Positions 1 through 9,204 of a stretch of DNA of 24,028 bases are shown here, one piece after another (position 1 is the first letter of the stretch; every line of letters begins with the position of its first letter). Location of the stretch: NCBI GenBank assembly GCA_021792045.1, contig JAJYVJ010000013.1, positions 1-24,028 of the forward strand, in the 5' to 3' direction. Under the pieces are notes generated by a model, which saw only the letters and a program-made list of their open reading frames with translations, made no database searches and was not told the DNA's origin. The stretch comes from Thermoplasmata archaeon. GTDB taxonomy: Archaea > Thermoplasmatota > Thermoplasmata > Thermoplasmatales > Thermoplasmataceae. The translations under genes and the position numbers were made by a program.

Positions 1-13
1 AAGTGACCCTTTA

Positions 14-1717
14 ATGGAAGCCATCAAGGAAGATGTTGTTATCATAGGCGGCGGGATGGCGGGGCTGAGAGCAGCAATAGCGGCTGCCGAATATAATAAC
101 AAGCTTTCAATCGCGGTGGTATCGAAGCTATACCCGCTGAGATCCCATTCTGTGGCTGCAGAAGGCGGCACTGGAGCCGTCCTAGATCCAAAGGACAGTT
201 TCGATCTGCATGCCTTTGACACCATCAAGGGCAGCGATTATCTTGCCGACCAGGATGCGGTCGAAAAATTTGTACGCATAGTTCCCGAGCAGATCTATAC
301 TACCGATCACTGGGGCTGTCCGTGGAGCAGGAATAAGGATGGACTGATCTCACAGCGTGATTTCGGGGGAATGAGCTTTCCACGTGCAACGTTCGCTGCG
401 GACAAAACAGGCTTTCATGTGATGCAGACACTATTCAGCAGATGCCAGAAGTATGACCAGATCCATTTCTACAACGAGTATTTCGTAACATCAATGATCA
501 TGGATAGTGGCGTTTTCAACGCGCTCACGGCAATACACATGAAAACGGGTGAATTCACTGTCATTCAGGGAAAATCACTCATATTTGCCACTGGCGGGGC
601 GGGCAGGCTGTACAAGTTCAGCACATATTCACATTCAGTAACAGGCGATGGCGATGCCATTGCTTTCCGTGCAGGTCTTCCTCTCAAGGACATGGAATTC
701 GTACAGTTTCATCCCACGGGCATGATTCCGTCAGGCATCCTCATAACAGAGGCGGCAAGATCTGAGGGCGGGTACCTCGTGAACGGCGAAGGAAAGAGGT
801 TCATGGATAAATATGCCCCTAGCAGGCTAGAAAAGGCTCCAAGGGACATAGTTTCAAGAGCAATGATGTGGGAGATCGAAGCTGGTAGGGGAGTGAAGGG
901 AAAGTACGGCAACGTGCAATATATCAACCTGGATCTGAGGCATATTGCCGACCTGCTAGAGGAAAGGCTGCCCATGATAACTGACATCGCGAAGAAGTTC
1001 AACGGCATAGATGCCGCGACAGAGATGATACCGGTCCGGCCTGCAACCCATTACACCATGGGAGGGATATCAGTCGGCCTCAATACGGAAACGGAGGTCG
1101 GTGGCATATTCGGTGCCGGCGAAAATGTCGCAATAAGCATACATGGGGCGAACCGTCTCGGATCCAATTCAACAAACGAATGCCTTGCGTTCGGGAATAT
1201 CGCAGGCATAATGGCTGCCAGGTGGGCAGAGTCACACGCCGTTCCTGATCTCAGCGTTGACAGGGTGAAGCTGGAGGAGAAGAAAATCTGGGATGACATC
1301 CTCAGGCGTGAGGGAGGGGAAAACCCGTGGAAGATTGCCGAAGACCTTCAGGAAATGATGGATACTTATGTCGGGGTATTCAGGACTGAGGAGGGGCTGC
1401 TTTCAGCACTCAAGGCAATAAGAGAAATAGAGGCAAGATACAGGAACATATCAATATCAGATAAATCAAGCAAGTTCAACACCGACCTGACGCATGCAAT
1501 CGAAATAGGCTTCATGATCGACCTGGCTGATATCATAATAAGGGGAGCAATAAACAGAAAGGAGAGCCGCGGCTCCCATTTCAGGAAAGACTATCCGGAG
1601 AGAGATGACGTGAACTTCCTGAAACATACAGTTGCCAGGTACTCCGTGGATGGCATAAGGCTGGAATATACACCGGTGGTGATAACGAAATGGCAACCGG
1701 CGCCAAGAGTCTATTGA
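14..1717 (+). CDS. sdhA: Succinate dehydrogenase flavoprotein subunit
   Basis: Catalytic subunit of complex II: it oxidises succinate to fumarate on a covalently bound FAD and passes electrons to SdhB. Seen in the sequence: an N-terminal Rossmann dinucleotide loop GGGMAG (residues 12-17), the motif RSHSVAAEGG with His45 as the probable covalent FAD attachment site, HPTG at 233-236, and HGANRLGSNS starting at His377, a core active-site motif of the family. At 567 residues it has the normal length for archaeal SdhA. The ATG at 14 follows a weak GTGA Shine-Dalgarno-like element (positions 3-6), which suggests a leadered or coupled transcript; anything upstream lies outside the window. The 3' end overlaps sdhB by 28 bases. 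Fumarate reductase is the alternative; the SdhC/SdhD partners and an aerobic thermoacidophile setting favour SDH, but direction cannot be proven from sequence. Confidence 0.96.
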   Translation: MEAIKEDVVIIGGGMAGLRAAIAAAEYNNKLSIAVVSKLYPLRSHSVAAEGGTGAVLDPKDSFDLHAFDTIKGSDYLADQDAVEKFVRIVPEQIYTTDHWGCPWSRNKDGLISQRDFGGMSFPRATFAADKTGFHVMQTLFSRCQKYDQIHFYNEYFVTSMIMDSGVFNALTAIHMKTGEFTVIQGKSLIFATGGAGRLYKFSTYSHSVTGDGDAIAFRAGLPLKDMEFVQFHPTGMIPSGILITEAARSEGGYLVNGEGKRFMDKYAPSRLEKAPRDIVSRAMMWEIEAGRGVKGKYGNVQYINLDLRHIADLLEERLPMITDIAKKFNGIDAATEMIPVRPATHYTMGGISVGLNTETEVGGIFGAGENVAISIHGANRLGSNSTNECLAFGNIAGIMAARWAESHAVPDLSVDRVKLEEKKIWDDILRREGGENPWKIAEDLQEMMDTYVGVFRTEEGLLSALKAIREIEARYRNISISDKSSKFNTDLTHAIEIGFMIDLADIIIRGAINRKESRGSHFRKDYPERDDVNFLKHTVARYSVDGIRLEYTPVVITKWQPAPRVY

Positions 1718-2457
1718 GTGAGAATATGCCTGAAAAAGAATACGAGTTCATCGTGTTGAGGACCGATGCTAAAGGAAAGCAGTCGTATGCCACATATCAT
1801 GTGCCAGCGGACCGGGTATCGACCGTACTCGAAGGGCTGCAGTATATAGAGAGCAACATTGATCGCACCCTCGCGGTGAGGTATTCATGCAGGATGGAGA
1901 TCTGCGGCAGCTGCGGAATGGAGATCAACGGCAAGCCGAGGATGGCATGTTCCACGATCATCGCAAACCTGCATTCCGATACCTTGAAGATCGAGCCACT
2001 GAAGCATTACAGGATTGTAAGGGACCTCGTCGTTGACATGGAGCCGTTCTTTGATAAGTACAGGGAGGTCAAGCCGTTCATCATAAGGGATGATGACGGC
2101 GACTACAGATCAGAGCTGAAACAGACACCGGAGCAGTTCGAGGAATACGAGAAGTATTCAATGTGCATAAAGTGCGGACTCTGCCTCGCAGCATGCCCGA
2201 TAGAGGGATCGGATCCTGACTACATCGGCCCTGCCGCGCTTGCCGGTGTGCTGAGATACAACCTTGACAACAGGGACCAGGGAAAGAAGTACAGGCTGGA
2301 AATCATAAACGGGGAAGAGGGTACAGCAAGATGCCATTTCATAGGGGAATGCTCGGAAGCATGCCCCAAGGATGTCGATCCATCATTCGCTATCCAGATC
2401 CTGCGTGTTCAGGGATTGAAGCATGAGATATCGAAGATTTTCAGGAGGAGTGATTGA
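1690..2457 (+). CDS. sdhB: Succinate dehydrogenase iron-sulfur subunit
   Basis: Electron-transfer subunit linking the SdhA flavin to the membrane quinone site. The N-terminal ferredoxin fold has the [2Fe-2S] set Cys67, Cys72, Cys75, Cys87 (C-x4-C-x2-C-x11-C). The C-terminal domain has Cys159, Cys162, Cys165 and Cys169 and then Cys215, Cys221, Cys225, which is the standard pattern for one [4Fe-4S] and one [3Fe-4S] cluster. The classical succinate:quinone reductase pattern is complete, so no extra-cysteine SdhE-type variant is needed. Length is 255 residues. I chose the ATG at 1690 because GGTGGTGAT at 1675-1683 is a strong Shine-Dalgarno at good spacing; a second ATG at 1726 is possible and would remove 12 residues. 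The gene overlaps sdhA by 28 bases, implying coupled translation. Confidence 0.96.
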   Translation: MATGAKSLLSENMPEKEYEFIVLRTDAKGKQSYATYHVPADRVSTVLEGLQYIESNIDRTLAVRYSCRMEICGSCGMEINGKPRMACSTIIANLHSDTLKIEPLKHYRIVRDLVVDMEPFFDKYREVKPFIIRDDDGDYRSELKQTPEQFEEYEKYSMCIKCGLCLAACPIEGSDPDYIGPAALAGVLRYNLDNRDQGKKYRLEIINGEEGTARCHFIGECSEACPKDVDPSFAIQILRVQGLKHEISKIFRRSD

Positions 2458-2854
2458 ACTGGATCGATACAGCGGCATTATGGGATGGTTCAAGGTCAGG
2501 CACAAGGCAGTGGGACAGTTCGCTTACGTTTTCCAGCGGCTGTCCGGCCTGGTCATCGTCTTCTACCTGTACCTGCACCTGTTTGTGCTTTCCAATCTTC
2601 TAAGAGGACAGGTAACTTACAATCAGATCGTAGCCTCCATCACGTACGGTCCGGATGACCTCTTTGTTGTTTTTGACGTCCTGCTTGCGCTTGTTATATT
2701 CTATCACGGTGCAAACGGCCTCAGGCTTGCGCTGAATGAGATGGGCATAGGATTGAAGCATAACAAGCTCTTCTTCTTCTTGTTTGAGGGCATTGCCATG
2801 GTTGCCCTGATCGTATTCCTGTATTACGCATGGCAGTTTATAGCGGTGGGATGA
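2423..2854 (+). CDS. sdhC: Succinate dehydrogenase membrane anchor, cytochrome b subunit (SdhC-like)
   Basis: Membrane anchor of complex II that holds SdhAB to the membrane and helps form the quinone and heme b sites. Three hydrophobic helices are visible, roughly residues 40-60, 80-103 and 115-141. His52 in the first helix and His95 (FYHGANGLR) in the second are the candidate heme ligands; His-x2-x-NG-x-R is typical of SdhC. The start is uncertain. I give the longest open frame (ATG 2423), but the Shine-Dalgarno GGAGGAGTGAT lies inside it at 2444-2454. That would better serve a start just downstream, where the only in-frame choices are CTG at 2459 or ATG at 2480 (MGWFKVRHK). The frame overlaps the end of sdhB in any case from 2423. 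Confidence 0.9.
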   Translation: MRYRRFSGGVIELDRYSGIMGWFKVRHKAVGQFAYVFQRLSGLVIVFYLYLHLFVLSNLLRGQVTYNQIVASITYGPDDLFVVFDVLLALVIFYHGANGLRLALNEMGIGLKHNKLFFFLFEGIAMVALIVFLYYAWQFIAVG

Positions 2855-2858
2855 TAAT

Positions 2859-3248
2859 ATGCAGGATGTTGCTTTAAGGAAACCGAGAACCAGCAGAAAG
2901 ACGCTTGGACCGGTGCAATGGCTGTTGCAGGTTTCAACCGGCATTTTCCTAATATTCTTTGTCGGGGTTCACCTGTACCTAGCGCACATAAATTTCGGCC
3001 ATCCGATCGTTTTTTATAACACCGTTCTGGAAAATATGCATAACCCGTGGTGGCTTCTCTTTTACATTGCTTTCGTCTGGATAGTCGCATATCATGCGCT
3101 GAATGGAGTTAAAGGGATAATCTATGATACCGGAGTGAAGGGCAGGGCAAGGGCAGCCGTTTCTTACGGGCTGATTATAGTATACATTGCAACGGTGATT
3201 TATGGAACGGCCCTTGCTGTTGCCGTATCTAGGATTGTGATACCGTAA
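2859..3248 (+). CDS. sdhD: Succinate dehydrogenase membrane anchor subunit (SdhD-like)
   Basis: Second hydrophobic anchor of complex II, 129 residues, starting four bases after the sdhC stop. A GGTGGGATGAT Shine-Dalgarno at the end of sdhC lies just ahead of its ATG. Three transmembrane helices are seen at about residues 21-45, 64-88 and 99-125. His38 and His43 in helix 1 and His79 (AYHALNGVKG) in helix 2 are the histidines placed to bind heme; the H-x2-NG-x-(K/R) pattern mirrors the one in SdhC. It is the last gene of the sdh operon; the next 264 bases hold no gene I can support. Assigned as SdhD by position and topology; which of the two anchors carries the quinone pocket is not decided here. 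Confidence 0.9.
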   Translation: MQDVALRKPRTSRKTLGPVQWLLQVSTGIFLIFFVGVHLYLAHINFGHPIVFYNTVLENMHNPWWLLFYIAFVWIVAYHALNGVKGIIYDTGVKGRARAAVSYGLIIVYIATVIYGTALAVAVSRIVIP

Positions 3249-3512
3249 TTATTGATGCACATAGCTTCCTAACACCTGAAGAAAGAGAACTTCTGAATTC
3301 TTTTGGAAAAATCGTAAGATAATCAATATTATTCAACCTCTAAAGTGTATTGGTTGTGCTATTGATAAACTGAGACCCCGTTGATTTCTGGCTGTTGAAG
3401 ATATCCTTAGACTAATATATAATTCTCGACTCAATGATATGGGTCGTTTTTCTATATTCAATATTGTGTGGCAGCAAACAAAAATTATTAACTACTGTAG
3501 CGTACCTTTTTT
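3249..3512. other. Non-coding gap between sdhD and the surface-protein gene
   Basis: GC falls sharply here. One short frame (3242-3322) reads as a plausible peptide tail ending '..TPEERELLNSFGKIVR' and then TAA. It may be the end of a lost gene, but it has no start and is too short to call. No hairpin or T-tract terminator stands out after sdhD. Confidence 0.4.
3482..3490 (+). promoter_or_regulatory. TATA box of the giant surface-protein gene
   Basis: The AT-only stretch AAATTATTA is centred about 27 bases before the ATG at 3513. This spacing puts the transcription start at the start codon, giving a leaderless mRNA, and no Shine-Dalgarno is seen before 3513. Weak motif in an AT-rich context. 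Confidence 0.4.
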
Positions 3513-6500
3513 ATGGTTTTTAAGCCATTCTTAAGAAAATTGAACATACTTAAGATTTTCGTCGTAACTCTCATGGTGATCATCATACTGCTTGAGAGTT
3601 TTTCATATATCAATTTAAACGGTAACTCAGCGGTAGTAAGCAATGAATTTTCTAACCCGGTTGGCCATTCTTATAGCTCTAACAGTATAATTTTTCCTTC
3701 AATTTACAATATTTACAATTTCTCAAAAGAAATTGAAGGTGAACCGGTTGGCTGGATCTCTGCTGTTGCAGCACAATCCAGTACATTTTTATTAGGGGAT
3801 TCAGCCGGTTATACGGAAGTTGGACTTAACGGTTCTATATCACCGCTCGGGAATTTCCCACAAGGTACTCCACCGTTCGTATCTCCGATTCCCAATGGTT
3901 TTCAAATGAGCAGCACTGGCGATTTGCCACAAGGCGGAGTGCAATTATACTCTTTTTTTCCTGAGAACAACAAACTTGAACAGGAAACTTCCCTGTTGCC
4001 ATCCGACTGGACAGCCTCTGGTAATGGAACTGAGATAGTCAGTCTATGTTACGGGGATAATTATTCTCTTCTGATTCAGGAAAGCGCAACGAATAATGTG
4101 ATCCCAGAAATAGCTCTGATGACCAGTACGACATTTCAAAACATCTCCTCTAAATTTACAGATTTGTCAAGTTCATCCTTCGCGACTGGGTATGGGAATG
4201 GGGTTTTTCTGGTGATTTCAAATAGTCAGTCCTACATATATTACCTTACCAATAATACTGTGCTAGACATTAGCACACTTTTTCCCCTTGGAGGGCTAGG
4301 TGGATTTGATAGTAATCAAATTGCATGGAATGGCACTGATTTCATTTTCCAAACAGACAATAGCATTCGTTCCTTGAATCCAAGCAATTTAGCGGTTAAG
4401 ACACTTTACACCCCAAGTAGCGGTCAAATATATTTTGTTAAGTCTTTTGGTAATTACTACGAGTTTGGTGATGTTAACAACGGGTTCACTGAAATATACC
4501 AAGGCAATGGGTCAAACGTGAAACAAATTTATAACCTTTGGGGCACAATAACTGATTCTGCATTTTTACAAAATACATTTGTATTTGTTGGACAAACTCC
4601 AGGAATGCCACAAGTTTTATACTTGGCGACAAACAGGACAATAACTGGGAACATAACAATAAAAGTCAGCCCGTCTAACTCTGAACTGATGATAAATGGG
4701 CAAACATATAATGCCACAAATGGATATTTAGAACTTGACGGAGTTCCCAGACAGGTTTACAATATACTTGCTTACAACCCAAGTTATGACTACTCTTTCA
4801 AATCATATACACTTTCGACTTCAAACCTTTCTATAGACATAGCTTTGAACAATAGCGAATCGGGCATCGTCAAGAATTATCCGTATTCTCAAGTGGGGCC
4901 AAACAGGCCGATGGTAACACTTGAAAATGGGTCGGTTATTAAAGAGGCGGGACACTTTGGAAAGATCGCTTTTGACTATTCCAATCCAGATACAATATAC
5001 GCGGCAACCGGACCGGGAGTTGTTATGGGTTATGGTCCGTATGGTGATGATGGTATTTATAAGACAGTTAATGGAGGAGTTACGTGGACGAGGGCTGACT
5101 TTGGTCTTCCGGGAACAATGGTTGATGCCTTGTTTATGAATCAGTCCAATCCGGCTGAACTCTTAGCCGGCCTATTTGAGTCTGGTATTTATAAAACTGT
5201 GGATGGGGGCAATTATTGGTATAAGGTCGCCAATTATACTAACATTTCCAATTTTGTGTCGGTAAATTCTACAATTTATGCAGGTTATGGAAATGGCATA
5301 CCGGGAAGCATAGGGGGAGTTATCTCAACAAACAATTTTGGTGGTTCTTTCAAAGATTTGATAAATTTTAACTACCAGGTTGCTTATGTTACAGCTTCAG
5401 AGAGTTATGTGTATGCCCTGCTTTTTAACGACTCTTTATATTTTTCGCATAATTACGGTGCTTCCTGGAACCTCTCCAACAGATTTCCAGCCTTTCAGGG
5501 AGACGTACCCATGTCAATAAGTGCATCTCCCTTCAATCCAAATGAAGTTTTTGTTAATTTGGCTGCGGGGAACGGCGAAGGAACAGTCGTATCATACAAC
5601 AATGGATATAATTATTCACATTTTACTGCGCTTCCACAGGTAAGAAAAATTATGTTTGACCCGATGAACAGCAGTATTATATGGGCTGGAACCAGTCCTA
5701 CATTGTGGTATTCTAACAACTCCGGAAAAACATTCTATGTCATCTTTAATATTTGGGACTTGCATAATTTTGAGTTTGATCTTCTCAAACCAAACCTTGC
5801 TTTCGACATAGCCGATCAGGGAATATATGAAACAACTAACTTTGGCTCTTCCTGGAAATCAATAAATGGAAACCTTGAAAATTTCCTAACTTACGGTGTA
5901 AGTGCTAGTCAAAACGGAGAGGAACTTTTTGTTTCAATGCAAGATTATGGTTCTTTAGAATCCCATAACGGTGGAATCTCTTGGAATTATGGCCTTTTAT
6001 CAGGACCATTGTGGCCTGCAGAAGGAACTGTTTCCTACATAAATCCATATAACTCCTCAATGATATATGTTTATAGTTCTGGAAATGGTTATTTGGCTGT
6101 TTCTTCTGATGCGGGTCTACTGTTCTCAAGGGACCTGAGCTTCACTAACCATCAGGGTGAGTCAAATGAGATATTTGCGCAGAACCCGGGATCCCAGGGA
6201 AACATATATTTTGGGAGCCCAAATGGAATTTACAATGGTACAGAACAAGGGAAGGTTTGGAACTTATGGGGTGGATCGCCAAGTGACATTTTAGCTCTTG
6301 CAGTAAATCCTAATGGGTATGTTTATGCCTCCAACTATTCCGGCATGTATGTATTTAATGGCCAGCAATGGCTTGAAGCTTCTGGATTGAATTCACCCGT
6401 TGTTTCAATTGCTATTGAACCTGACAATTACAGTAAAGTAATAGTAGTAACCGGACAGAGAAATAACCCCGAAATGTTTGTAAGCTCTGATTATGGTGAG

Positions 6501-8534
6501 ACGTTCCAGCAAATAAATTATAATTTAAGCGGCTGGGTTGGTTCTCCTTATTTTAGTCAAGGTTTTGGCGCATCTCTTCAGATTGGGTTCCTAAACATAT
6601 CCCCCTATCCTTTGCTAGCTATAACAAATCATGGCGCATATTTGTCCACTGATATGGGACTCGCCTGGCATTCCATTTCATATAATCTTCCTTCAACAGA
6701 AATAACAGGATTTGATTTTGTTAATGATACTTTATACTTATCTACTTATGGGGGCGGGATTGAGGCAATCTATAATTTCTCATTTTCTGTGCTCCCTGGT
6801 ACTCTTATAGGAACAGTTGGAGCAAATGTATCCAGCGTATTATTGAATGGGACTCAATTATCACTTCATTCTGATCGATTTTTGGATTTCGTGCAGCCAG
6901 GAACATATGAATTGCAAACTTTCAATATAAGTGGAGTGGAAATTAATTCTCAAAGAATCAAGATCTCTTCTTTTAATACAACATACGTGAACTTTACAAA
7001 TCAGAATCTAACTAACTCATTGACCTATACGGTATCGTTCAAAGAAACTGGGTTACCTTCCGGAACGCCATGGTATGTAAATATTACAGAGAGCAATGGT
7101 ACTTCATACAATTCAGGTGCAATCACATCTTCGTCATCATCATTTTTATTGACTAATGGTTCATATTCGTACACAATAGCTTCTGCAAACAAGATTTATG
7201 CTCCTAATCTGACTTCGGGTTCAATCTCTGTTAATGGTTCTCCGCATACAATAAACGTAAACTTTATTGAGATAATGTACAATGTTACTATACAGGAATC
7301 AGGTCTGCCTGCGAATACAGGATGGGCCCTAACATTTAAAGGCACAACTTACCAGCTTACAAACTCTTCTTACACCTTCTCGCTTCCGAATGGAACATAT
7401 TCCTTTGAGGCAACTTCGCGTGGTTACAAAAATGTTTCCGGAACTATTATGGTAAACGGTTCATCCTTCTCATACACAATAAAGATGGAACTTCAGTTAT
7501 ATGAGATTATATTTAGTGAAACTGGGTTGCCATCCGGCATGTTCTGGTATGTCAATATATCAGGAATAACCAGTTCACGTCCAATTGCATCAGGATCTAT
7601 CTATACTGTGAATTTGACTAATGGTTCATATTCGTACACTATAGCTTCTGCAAACAAGATTTATGCTCCATCACCCATCTCATTCACATTTTCAGTAGAT
7701 GGAGCTCCAGTTTCCCTTTCAATTACATTCTCAGCTGTAAAGTACTCAGTAAAATTTACGGAATCCGGATTGATATCAGGAGCATCATGGTACGTAAACC
7801 TCACAAACGGCATGGATTCGGGCCCCATAACTAGTTCATCTTATTCCTTCTCCCTCACGAATGGGTCATACTCATACACAGTATCAACTTCGAATAAAAC
7901 CTATTCACCATCACCATCCGCAGGTTCCTTCATTATAAACGGTAACCAGTTATCAGAGGCTATTGTGTTCTCAAAGGTAACGTATGATATTACTTTCATG
8001 GAAACAGGATTGCCTTTAGGTGTCTATTGGTACGTGAACAGTTCCGGTCTAGCAGGATACAAATCCTCGGAAGCCAGTATTTTATTCAGTCTAGCTAACG
8101 GTACATATTCTTTTACTGTAACTAATCTCAGCAGCTATTATACCACAACAACGCACTTCACTGTTCTAGTAAGCGGCAAGAATGTTACGGAAATAGTGGA
8201 TTATTACCACTGGGCATACATCACAGGCTCTATTTCCCCGGCAAATGCCAATCTGGAAATAAACGGCAAATCTATTTCGCTTTCCTCATCCGGTTTATTC
8301 AACATATCTGTACCGAATGGAACATATCATGTGGTTATATCCGATCATGGTTACATATCATATTACATCAATTTCTCATTGACTTCTGGCAATGCAAAGA
8401 ATCTGATGGTCAGTTTAGTGCCAATAGCTAGTCCTTCAGTTTCTTCGAGTTTTGGGCTGTATGCCATAATAGGTGTTGTGATTGCAATAGTTGTCATTGG
8501 CGCTGCAGTGGTAATGGTAAAGAGGAAGAAATAA
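3513..8534 (+). CDS. Giant cell-surface protein with BNR-like beta-propeller and tandem Ig-like repeats
   Basis: A 1673-residue exported, membrane-anchored protein. A signal or anchor helix lies at about 14-33 (VVTLMVIIILLESF). A PEGA-like domain sits near 375-445. Between about 490 and 1080 at least nine repeats of the type GIYKT-x2-GG-x-W or YLSTD-x-G-x-W appear, the BNR/sialidase-like Asp-box of beta-propellers. Another PEGA-like unit is near 1094-1139. Five tandem repeats of about 80 residues start near 1172, 1256, 1330, 1411 and 1491, each opening with (E/K)(T/S)GLPSG-x2-WYVN and containing NGSYSYT. A last PEGA-like domain (1569-1640), a transmembrane helix (about 1645-1669) and a KRKK tail end it. 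N-x-S/T sequons are very dense, suggesting heavy N-glycosylation outside the cell. Probable role: S-layer-associated adhesin or polymer binding; no catalytic residues recognised, so sialidase activity is not claimed. Lower GC than the sdh genes. Confidence 0.88.
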   Translation: MVFKPFLRKLNILKIFVVTLMVIIILLESFSYINLNGNSAVVSNEFSNPVGHSYSSNSIIFPSIYNIYNFSKEIEGEPVGWISAVAAQSSTFLLGDSAGYTEVGLNGSISPLGNFPQGTPPFVSPIPNGFQMSSTGDLPQGGVQLYSFFPENNKLEQETSLLPSDWTASGNGTEIVSLCYGDNYSLLIQESATNNVIPEIALMTSTTFQNISSKFTDLSSSSFATGYGNGVFLVISNSQSYIYYLTNNTVLDISTLFPLGGLGGFDSNQIAWNGTDFIFQTDNSIRSLNPSNLAVKTLYTPSSGQIYFVKSFGNYYEFGDVNNGFTEIYQGNGSNVKQIYNLWGTITDSAFLQNTFVFVGQTPGMPQVLYLATNRTITGNITIKVSPSNSELMINGQTYNATNGYLELDGVPRQVYNILAYNPSYDYSFKSYTLSTSNLSIDIALNNSESGIVKNYPYSQVGPNRPMVTLENGSVIKEAGHFGKIAFDYSNPDTIYAATGPGVVMGYGPYGDDGIYKTVNGGVTWTRADFGLPGTMVDALFMNQSNPAELLAGLFESGIYKTVDGGNYWYKVANYTNISNFVSVNSTIYAGYGNGIPGSIGGVISTNNFGGSFKDLINFNYQVAYVTASESYVYALLFNDSLYFSHNYGASWNLSNRFPAFQGDVPMSISASPFNPNEVFVNLAAGNGEGTVVSYNNGYNYSHFTALPQVRKIMFDPMNSSIIWAGTSPTLWYSNNSGKTFYVIFNIWDLHNFEFDLLKPNLAFDIADQGIYETTNFGSSWKSINGNLENFLTYGVSASQNGEELFVSMQDYGSLESHNGGISWNYGLLSGPLWPAEGTVSYINPYNSSMIYVYSSGNGYLAVSSDAGLLFSRDLSFTNHQGESNEIFAQNPGSQGNIYFGSPNGIYNGTEQGKVWNLWGGSPSDILALAVNPNGYVYASNYSGMYVFNGQQWLEASGLNSPVVSIAIEPDNYSKVIVVTGQRNNPEMFVSSDYGETFQQINYNLSGWVGSPYFSQGFGASLQIGFLNISPYPLLAITNHGAYLSTDMGLAWHSISYNLPSTEITGFDFVNDTLYLSTYGGGIEAIYNFSFSVLPGTLIGTVGANVSSVLLNGTQLSLHSDRFLDFVQPGTYELQTFNISGVEINSQRIKISSFNTTYVNFTNQNLTNSLTYTVSFKETGLPSGTPWYVNITESNGTSYNSGAITSSSSSFLLTNGSYSYTIASANKIYAPNLTSGSISVNGSPHTINVNFIEIMYNVTIQESGLPANTGWALTFKGTTYQLTNSSYTFSLPNGTYSFEATSRGYKNVSGTIMVNGSSFSYTIKMELQLYEIIFSETGLPSGMFWYVNISGITSSRPIASGSIYTVNLTNGSYSYTIASANKIYAPSPISFTFSVDGAPVSLSITFSAVKYSVKFTESGLISGASWYVNLTNGMDSGPITSSSYSFSLTNGSYSYTVSTSNKTYSPSPSAGSFIINGNQLSEAIVFSKVTYDITFMETGLPLGVYWYVNSSGLAGYKSSEASILFSLANGTYSFTVTNLSSYYTTTTHFTVLVSGKNVTEIVDYYHWAYITGSISPANANLEINGKSISLSSSGLFNISVPNGTYHVVISDHGYISYYINFSLTSGNAKNLMVSLVPIASPSVSSSFGLYAIIGVVIAIVVIGAAVVMVKRKK
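7149..7204 (+). repeat. 56-base near-identical repeat, copy 1
   Basis: Encodes the TNGSYSYTIASANKIYAP segment of the first Ig-like repeat. It matches copy 2 at 7614-7669 at 55 of 56 bases (one A/T difference), while the rest of the two domains has diverged widely. Confidence 0.9.
7614..7669 (+). repeat. 56-base near-identical repeat, copy 2
   Basis: Second copy of the repeat at 7149-7204, lying in the third Ig-like repeat. Such local identity inside diverged domains points to recent recombination or gene conversion between the units. Confidence 0.9.
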
Positions 8535-8620
8535 AATAAATCAGTACAGAAAAGCCAGCCAGTCTTTTGGACAAAGTAACTGCGCAACAAAACTTAACCA
8601 GTATTGCTTAGTGGCAACTT

Positions 8621-8959
8621 TTATAAGAAACGGGGACTCTGCGAACATATAAAATCAGTGAGATCACGGTTTTTGTTGGCCTCCCTAATGTTTGTCAAGT
8701 CATCTTGGGAGGATATGAATCCGAACCTTACAGCAATTGATCCATTTCCTAGGTTTACGCATGGTTGATATATTTTCATTATGATGTCGTTTCCCTTGTA
8801 TTCCGATCTCTGCTCTACCTTGCCTGTCTCCGTATCCCTGTAACTGGTCACCTCGAAGAGATAAACATTGTCTACCTTTGCAAGTTTTCGTACGCAAGCC
8901 AATGCAGTAGAAATCACACTACATAGTATACGTAACTTTCTGTTGCTAGAGCCACTCAA
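8621..8959 (-). pseudogene. Remnant of an IS1634/IS4-like transposase (N-terminal part)
   Basis: An open frame of 112 codons on the minus strand with only a TTG available as first codon, so it is not a credible intact gene. Its middle reads RKLAKVDNVYLFEVTSYRD followed by TETGKVEQRSEYKG. This resembles the N-terminus of IS1634-type (IS4 superfamily) transposases, where a 'YLYEVTSYrDketGKvrQ..yLG' pattern is common; the match is from memory, not a search. The sequence beyond about residue 65 is not recognisable, and no DDE catalytic domain follows. It is best read as a broken leftover. A second fragment that seems related in kind lies at 11697-12113 on the opposite strand. Confidence 0.5.
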
Positions 8960-9195
8960 ATACTATGTCTTCAGAGAAATGTAGTGTGTTAGTCCTATAA
9001 GTTTGGAATAATTTCTTAGTCCAATAATATAAATGTTTACCGTTTCTAGAATTGTAATTCTTAAGAATAATCGCTATAGTTTCAGGGCTAGGAGCAAAGA
9101 ATGCTTAGTCTGTAAGATAACCCTATATAAGATTATGAGTGAAATGGTAGCCTTAAACCACAGAAAGCTCCGGTACAAAAATGCGTAGCAGCCCG

Positions 9196-9204
9196 AAAAA
9201 AAAA
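9196..9204 (-). terminator. Oligo-T terminator after the GNAT gene
   Basis: Nine consecutive T on the minus strand about 62 bases past the stop of the acetyltransferase gene. Oligo-T tracts are the usual intrinsic termination signal in archaea. Confidence 0.5.

Noticed and set aside
8915..8990. Inverted CACACTACAT/ATGTAGTGTG pair, with the same 12-base word again at 11220-11231 near the start of the three-gene operon
   Set aside because: Tempting as an operator, but dozens of repeated 12-base words and one or two such inverted pairs are expected by chance in 24 kb, so I give it no weight alone.
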